A DNA stretch of 10,657 nucleotides from Pedobacter sp. UBA1654 (GTDB lineage Bacteria; Bacteroidota; Bacteroidia; Sphingobacteriales; Sphingobacteriaceae), in the NCBI GenBank assembly GCA_002320935.1, contig DCLG01000077.1, positions 67,802 to 78,458 on the forward strand, in the 5' to 3' direction. The notes under the pieces are model-generated. The model did not search any database, was not told the DNA's origin, and saw only the letters and a list, made by a program, of their open reading frames with translations. Position numbers and translations under genes: made by a program. Positions 6,226-10,657 of the stretch are shown in pieces (the stretch's first letter is position 1; every line of letters begins with the position of its first letter).

Positions 6226-7437
6226 TTGGATTTTAAAGATTTCAACTTCAACCCTGATTTATTAGAGGGTTTACTGGCGATGGGCTTTCGTAATGCCACG
6301 CCTATACAGGAACAAGCCATTCCTTTGATTCTGGCAGATAAAGATCTGATTGCCTGTGCACAAACAGGTACCGGAAAAACCGGGGCTTATTTGCTTCCGG
6401 TGATGAACAAGATCAGTCTTCAGGAAAACCGTCATAATAACACCTTAATTCTGGCACCAACCAGGGAACTTGCACAGCAAATTGACCTGCAGGTGGAAGC
6501 ACTGTCGTACTTCACCAACATCAGCTCGCTAACCGTATATGGTGGCGGCGATGGGATTGCTTATGAACAGCAAAAGCGCTCCATGCGGGAAGGCGTAGAC
6601 ATCATCATTGCCACACCAGGCAGGCTGATCTCTCACCTTTCATCTGGTTTGCTTAAACTGGATCAGCTGCAACACCTGATCCTGGATGAAGCCGACCGTA
6701 TGCTGGACATGGGCTTCTATGATGATATCATGAAGATCATCAGCTTCCTGCCGGAAAAACGACAAACAGTACTTTTCTCGGCAACCATGCCACCCAAAAT
6801 CAGAACGCTTGCCGCAAAACTGCTGCACAAACCGGAACAGATCAGCATCGCGATATCACAGCCCGCAGCTGGAATTAATCAGCAGGCTTATTTTATTCAC
6901 GACAGCCAGAAGGTTAAGCTTTTAACTGAACTGATGAACCCGGAGGTTTACCCAAGTGTATTGATCTTTGCTTCGACCAAAGAGAAGGTGAAAAACCTGG
7001 GCAAGGTGCTTCGTGGGCTAAAGTTTAAAGCAGAAGCTTTCCACTCTGATCTGGATCAGAAGGAACGCGAAGCAATATTATCGGAGTTTAAAAACAAGCG
7101 TGTACCTGTACTCATCGGGACAGATGTGCTTTCCAGGGGTATTGATGTTGAAGGTATTTCATTGGTGATCAACTTCGATGTGCCGCATGATCCGGAAGAT
7201 TATGTACACCGTATTGGTCGTACAGCCCGCGCCGCAACTACGGGAACCGCCATTACACTGGTAAATGATAAAGACAAGCGTAAATTTGCCAACATAGAAA
7301 AACTGATCGACAAAGCCATTAACCGCATTCCCCTGCCAGAGCATTTTGGCCCGGTGACAGAGCGCGAGGCCACAGAAAAACCTGCGAACAACAAGCCAAG
7401 GCGTAAATTCTTTAAGAAGAAACCGCAAGCAAAATAG
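6226..7437 (+). CDS. DEAD-box ATP-dependent RNA helicase, RhlE-like
   Basis: ATP-dependent RNA remodelling enzyme of the RhlE-like group, 403 residues. The motifs are complete and in order: Q motif TPIQEQAIP (25-33), Walker A AQTGTGKT (45-52), Ia PTRELAQQ (78-85), Ib TPGR (130-133), DEAD (154-157), SAT (185-187), IV VLIFAST (245-251), V TDVLSRGIDV (299-308) and VI HRIGRTAR (328-335). The C-terminal tail (about 385-403) is short and lysine/arginine-rich, as expected for non-specific RNA contact. The start is TTG at 6226: an in-frame stop lies at 6211-6213, and the first ATG (codon 19) would remove the FKDFNF segment that normally precedes the Q motif. A GGAG at 6204-6207 is 18 bases away, too far for a standard ribosome site. 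It is the first gene of a tight cluster; the next starts 3 bases after its stop. Such helicases often act in ribosome assembly or mRNA decay in the cold; the role here is not shown. Confidence 0.94.
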   Translation: MDFKDFNFNPDLLEGLLAMGFRNATPIQEQAIPLILADKDLIACAQTGTGKTGAYLLPVMNKISLQENRHNNTLILAPTRELAQQIDLQVEALSYFTNISSLTVYGGGDGIAYEQQKRSMREGVDIIIATPGRLISHLSSGLLKLDQLQHLILDEADRMLDMGFYDDIMKIISFLPEKRQTVLFSATMPPKIRTLAAKLLHKPEQISIAISQPAAGINQQAYFIHDSQKVKLLTELMNPEVYPSVLIFASTKEKVKNLGKVLRGLKFKAEAFHSDLDQKEREAILSEFKNKRVPVLIGTDVLSRGIDVEGISLVINFDVPHDPEDYVHRIGRTARAATTGTAITLVNDKDKRKFANIEKLIDKAINRIPLPEHFGPVTEREATEKPANNKPRRKFFKKKPQAK

Positions 7438-7440
7438 ATT

Positions 7441-8721
7441 ATGCCGAACCTAGCGCCATTGGCTGAGCGCATGCGCCCCCAGAACCTGGACGAATATGTA
7501 GGCCAGACACACCTGGTGGGCAAAGATGCTGTGCTTAGAAAAGCCATTCAAAGCGGACAATTGCCTTCAATGATCTTTTGGGGGCCGCCAGGTGTGGGTA
7601 AAACCACACTGGCATATATCATTTCTAAAACGCTGGACCGGCCTTTCTTCAACCTGAGCGCCATTAATTCCGGGGTGAAAGATATTCGTGAGGTGATAGA
7701 TCGTGCTACCGCGCTTAAAGACAGCCTGCTCGGCTTGCCGGTCTTATTTATTGATGAGATTCACCGATTTTCTAAATCGCAACAGGATAGTCTGCTGGGC
7801 GCTGTAGAACGTGGCTTGGTTACGCTGATCGGTGCGACGACGGAAAATCCCTCCTTTGAGGTAATCTCCGCATTGCTCTCCAGAAGTCAGGTTTACATTC
7901 TGAAATCTCTAGATGAAACGGAGCTTAAGGGCCTTTTGGAAACTGCCATTCGTGAAGATGTGGTGCTTAAGCAAAAGAACATCACGTTAAAGGAACATGA
8001 AGCACTCATCCGGCTCTCGGGCGGCGACGCAAGGAAGCTGCTTAACGTGCTTGAAATCGCCATAAACGGCATCGGCGGTGACAAGATCGTGCTGACCAAT
8101 GAAAGTGTGCTGGCACATGCGCAGCAGAACCTGGCGATGTATGACAAAGCCGGCGAGCAGCATTACGACATCATTTCTGCTTTCATCAAATCCATCCGGG
8201 GCTCGGATCCGAATGCCGCCGTTTATTGGCTGGCGCGTATGATTGAGGGTGGTGAAGACCCGCTCTTTATCGCCAGAAGGTTAGTGATCCTCGCTGCAGA
8301 AGATATCGGCAATGCCAATCCAAATGCTTTACTGCTGGCGAATAACTGCTTTCAGGCGGTAAATGTAATTGGCTTCCCCGAGTCAAGGATCATTCTTTCT
8401 CAGGCGGTAACCTATATGGCCTCTTCGGCAAAAAGCAATGCTGCTTATGAAACGATCAATAAGGCCCAACAGCTGGTGCGTGAAACCGGCAACCTTCCTG
8501 TGCCGCTCCACATCCGCAATGCGCCTACCAAGCTGATGAAAAACATTGGCTACGGTAAGGATTACCAGTATTCGCATGGCTACGAAGGGAACTTCTCGGA
8601 ACAGGAGTATATGCCCGAGCAGATCAGCGGCACTAAGCTTTATGACCCCGGAAAAAACCCTGCAGAAGAAAAGCTCCGCGAGAAACTGCGCCAGAATTGG
8701 AAGAAAAAATATAACTACTAA
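7441..8721 (+). CDS. rarA: Replication-associated recombination protein A (RarA/MgsA), AAA+ ATPase
   Basis: AAA+ ATPase related to clamp-loader subunits and eukaryotic WRNIP1/Mgs1. It acts at stalled replication forks with SSB and RecA. The 426 residues are close to the E. coli protein's length. The N-terminal part has the family start LAERMRPQNLDEYVGQ (6-21), Walker A GPPGVGKT (48-55), Walker B LFIDEIHRF (102-110), sensor 1 ATTENPSF (132-139) and an arginine-finger segment LLSRSQV (145-151, R148). The C-terminal half carries the MgsA-type tetramerisation region, including AEDIGNANP and IILSQAVTYMASSAKSN. It starts 3 bases after the helicase stop and ends 2 bases before the next start, so it is almost certainly cotranscribed with both. 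No motif is missing. Confidence 0.96.
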   Translation: MPNLAPLAERMRPQNLDEYVGQTHLVGKDAVLRKAIQSGQLPSMIFWGPPGVGKTTLAYIISKTLDRPFFNLSAINSGVKDIREVIDRATALKDSLLGLPVLFIDEIHRFSKSQQDSLLGAVERGLVTLIGATTENPSFEVISALLSRSQVYILKSLDETELKGLLETAIREDVVLKQKNITLKEHEALIRLSGGDARKLLNVLEIAINGIGGDKIVLTNESVLAHAQQNLAMYDKAGEQHYDIISAFIKSIRGSDPNAAVYWLARMIEGGEDPLFIARRLVILAAEDIGNANPNALLLANNCFQAVNVIGFPESRIILSQAVTYMASSAKSNAAYETINKAQQLVRETGNLPVPLHIRNAPTKLMKNIGYGKDYQYSHGYEGNFSEQEYMPEQISGTKLYDPGKNPAEEKLREKLRQNWKKKYNY

Positions 8722-8723
8722 AT

Positions 8724-10199
8724 ATGCTGAATACATTTTTAAGTCACCAGTGGAAAGGTTTCTTCAGGTCCAGAGGTAAAGGAACAAGCATTGCCGTCCA
8801 GATCATTATGGGCCTGCTGATCCTGTACCTGTTGCTGTGTGCACTCGCTGCAGGCTTTTTCATGGATAAGCTCATTCACCAGTTCTACCCGGACCGTATT
8901 GTGATGGATGTATTTAACGGCCTGATTCTCTATTATTTCGCGATGGAGTTTTTATCAAGGATGCAGATTCAGGAATTACCAACGCTGGCCATTGTGCCTT
9001 ACCTGCACCTGAAGATCCCTAAAAGGAAGCTGGTAAATTTCCTGAATATCCGTGCGCTGTTCTCTCCTTTCAACATCTTCCCGATGTTCTTGTTTTTTCC
9101 TTTCATTATTCTGAATGTGATGGGAAGCTATGGCAGCTTTGCCGGCTGGATGTACATGCTGGCCATTTTATCCCTGTCGCTGTTTAACAATTACCTGGCA
9201 TTGTATGTCAAGCGACTTTCGATATCCAACACCCGCTTTGTGATTATTGGTTTCCTGGTGTTAATTGCATTGGGCTTACTTGAATATTTCGGCGTGTTCT
9301 CTATTGCCGCAGTATCCAATCAGGTGTTTACATCGGTTTCAGAGCAGCCTTTGATCGCGTTGGTATTTCCCCTGCTGGCGATCCTGGTTTTTACTTTGAA
9401 TGCGAGCTATCTGCGCAACAACCTTTACATTGAGGAGCTCCGCGCTGGTGAGGAAAAGAAAAGCAGCACAGATTATCCCTTTCTTGATCGCTTTGGCGCA
9501 GCAGGTCAACTTGCAGCACTGGAGATTAAGCTTATTCTGCGGAATAAAAGAAGTAAATCCACGGTATCTAAGGGCTTGTTGTTCATATTTTATGGTCTGC
9601 TATTCTACAAACAGGACGAGCTGGCGCAAAACAATTTCGCATTAATGCTCTTTGCTGCAGTATTTATGACGGGCAATATGGTGCTGCTGTATGGACAATT
9701 CATGTTCGGCTGGCAAAGTTCAGAATTCGACGGCCTGCTGAGCAATAAAGTAAGTGTCCGCAATTTCTTTAAAGCAAAGCTTCTGCTTTTCACCCTTGCT
9801 TCTACTGTACTTACACTCGTGGTTAGCTTATATGGATTCATCAGCTGGAAAATACTTGTCGTTCAATTTGCAGCTTACTTCTTTAGTATTGGCATTGCAC
9901 CAATTGTGGTGATGTATATGGCGACATTTAATTACAAGGCTATTGATATGAAAAGCGGTTCAAGTTTTAACTGGCAAGGCGTTGGCGCGACTTCCATGCT
10001 GATGAGCCTGCCTGTGTTCTTAATACCATACCTGTTCTATGTTCCTTTTAACATGATGGGCAAACCTTTCTGGGGGCTTGCTGCATTGGGAATTGCAGGG
10101 CTGATCGGCTTTTTAACCCGCAGCTTCTGGATCGACGTACTGGTAAACGCATTTAATAAGAGAAAATATAAAATCGCCGAAGGCTTCAGAAAAAAATAA
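8724..10199 (+). CDS. DUF5687-type ABC transporter permease
   Basis: Inner-membrane protein of 491 residues with about twelve hydrophobic segments: roughly 22-46, 61-77, 111-133, 141-161, 171-197, 209-227, 284-295, 305-328, 351-373, 377-401, 421-442 and 449-475. It resembles the Bacteroidota DUF5687 family, whose members usually sit beside an ABC ATPase. The N-terminus (LSHQWKGFFRSR) looks like the amphipathic start seen in such permeases. A charged cytoplasmic stretch lies between the sixth and seventh segments (about 229-283), containing GQLAALEIKLILRNKRSK, which is similar in type to the N-terminal motif and suggests an internal duplication. The start codon lies 2 bases after the rarA stop, and the stop overlaps the ATPase start by one base, so the two transporter subunits are translationally coupled. 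The substrate is unknown; export is a guess based on family architecture. Confidence 0.82.
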   Translation: MLNTFLSHQWKGFFRSRGKGTSIAVQIIMGLLILYLLLCALAAGFFMDKLIHQFYPDRIVMDVFNGLILYYFAMEFLSRMQIQELPTLAIVPYLHLKIPKRKLVNFLNIRALFSPFNIFPMFLFFPFIILNVMGSYGSFAGWMYMLAILSLSLFNNYLALYVKRLSISNTRFVIIGFLVLIALGLLEYFGVFSIAAVSNQVFTSVSEQPLIALVFPLLAILVFTLNASYLRNNLYIEELRAGEEKKSSTDYPFLDRFGAAGQLAALEIKLILRNKRSKSTVSKGLLFIFYGLLFYKQDELAQNNFALMLFAAVFMTGNMVLLYGQFMFGWQSSEFDGLLSNKVSVRNFFKAKLLLFTLASTVLTLVVSLYGFISWKILVVQFAAYFFSIGIAPIVVMYMATFNYKAIDMKSGSSFNWQGVGATSMLMSLPVFLIPYLFYVPFNMMGKPFWGLAALGIAGLIGFLTRSFWIDVLVNAFNKRKYKIAEGFRKK

Positions 10200-10657
10200 T
10201 GATTGTAGAGATTAAAGATTTAAAAAAGACATACGCGGCGCGTACAGTTGTAAATATCCCCTTACTGCAGATCAACGAAGGTGAGACCATTGGTCTGGTG
10301 GGTAATAATGGAGCTGGTAAAACCACGCTCTTCCGGATGCTGCTCGATCTGATCCGCCCTGATGAAGGCGGTATTTTCTCCAAGGGTCAGAATGTTGCGA
10401 GTACCGACGACTGGAAGAACTATACAGCATCTTTCCTTGACGAAAACTTTCTGATTGATTATCTGACACCTGAAGAGTATTTCATTTTCATTGGCAGTTT
10501 GCATAACATGAGCCAAAGTGATGTGCAACAATATCTGTTAAGGTATACCGAATTCTTTAATGGGGAGATTTTGAACAGCGGCAAATACATCCGCGACTTT
10601 TCTAAGGGGAATCAGAACAAAGTGGGTATTGCTGCCGCACTGATGCAGAACCCCGAA
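10199..10657 (+). CDS. ABC transporter ATP-binding protein, N-terminal part (runs off the right edge)
   Basis: Nucleotide-binding subunit that should pair with the preceding permease; 153 codons are visible. Walker A is GNNGAGKTT (35-43). The signature motif is the variant FSKGNQNK (134-141) in place of LSGGQ, seen in many Bacteroidota ABC ATPases of this group. The usual Q-loop glutamine is not obvious: the segment SFLDENFLIDYLTPEEY (78-94) has D81-E82 where it is expected. Walker B and the H-loop lie beyond the window. The ATG at 10199-10201 overlaps the permease stop TAA by one base. The frame is fully open to the edge. Function is inferred from motif and position; the substrate is unknown. 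Confidence 0.92.
   Translation, partial: MIVEIKDLKKTYAARTVVNIPLLQINEGETIGLVGNNGAGKTTLFRMLLDLIRPDEGGIFSKGQNVASTDDWKNYTASFLDENFLIDYLTPEEYFIFIGSLHNMSQSDVQQYLLRYTEFFNGEILNSGKYIRDFSKGNQNKVGIAAALMQNPE

Overview
The window looks like chromosomal DNA of a Bacteroidota bacterium, most likely Sphingobacteriaceae (Pedobacter-like). The grounds are a CarboxypepD_reg-like domain in front of a TonB-dependent receptor, a DUF5687-type ABC permease, weak or absent Shine-Dalgarno sequences, and promoter-like TAnnTTTG elements. There is no sign of phage, insertion sequence, CRISPR array, tRNA or rRNA. Gene assignments come from motifs and remembered family patterns, not from database searches.

Left block, minus strand (1-1897): a manganese catalase (1897 to 1013) ends in a strong intrinsic terminator (960-990). 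It is followed by the 5' part of a cytoplasmic LOV-PAS sensor histidine kinase, starting at a TTG at 905 and leaving the window just after its phospho-acceptor histidine. The kinase carries the full flavin-cysteine LOV signature, so it is probably a blue-light sensor. It has no ordinary ATG-initiated frame and so is easily missed.

Middle block, plus strand (2199-6135): a 938-residue TonB-dependent receptor is followed after 67 bases by a lipoprotein beta-propeller phytase. The pair reads as a two-gene outer-membrane uptake and hydrolysis unit for phytate or other inositol phosphates. The 301-base divergent gap between the catalase and the receptor carries a perfect 7-bp inverted repeat that could be an operator.

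Right block, plus strand (6226-10657): four genes are packed with gaps of 3, 2 and -1 bases. They are a TTG-initiated RhlE-like DEAD-box RNA helicase, the replication-associated recombination factor RarA, a roughly twelve-helix DUF5687-type ABC permease, and the start of its partner ATPase, cut off by the window edge after the ABC signature. RNA remodelling, stalled-fork rescue and an uncharacterised ABC exporter thus appear to share one transcript.

Most of the window is recognisable biology. The points that deserve a second look are the LOV kinase and its unusual start region, the phytase/TonB-receptor pair and its implied order of import and hydrolysis, and the compact helicase-RarA-ABC operon.
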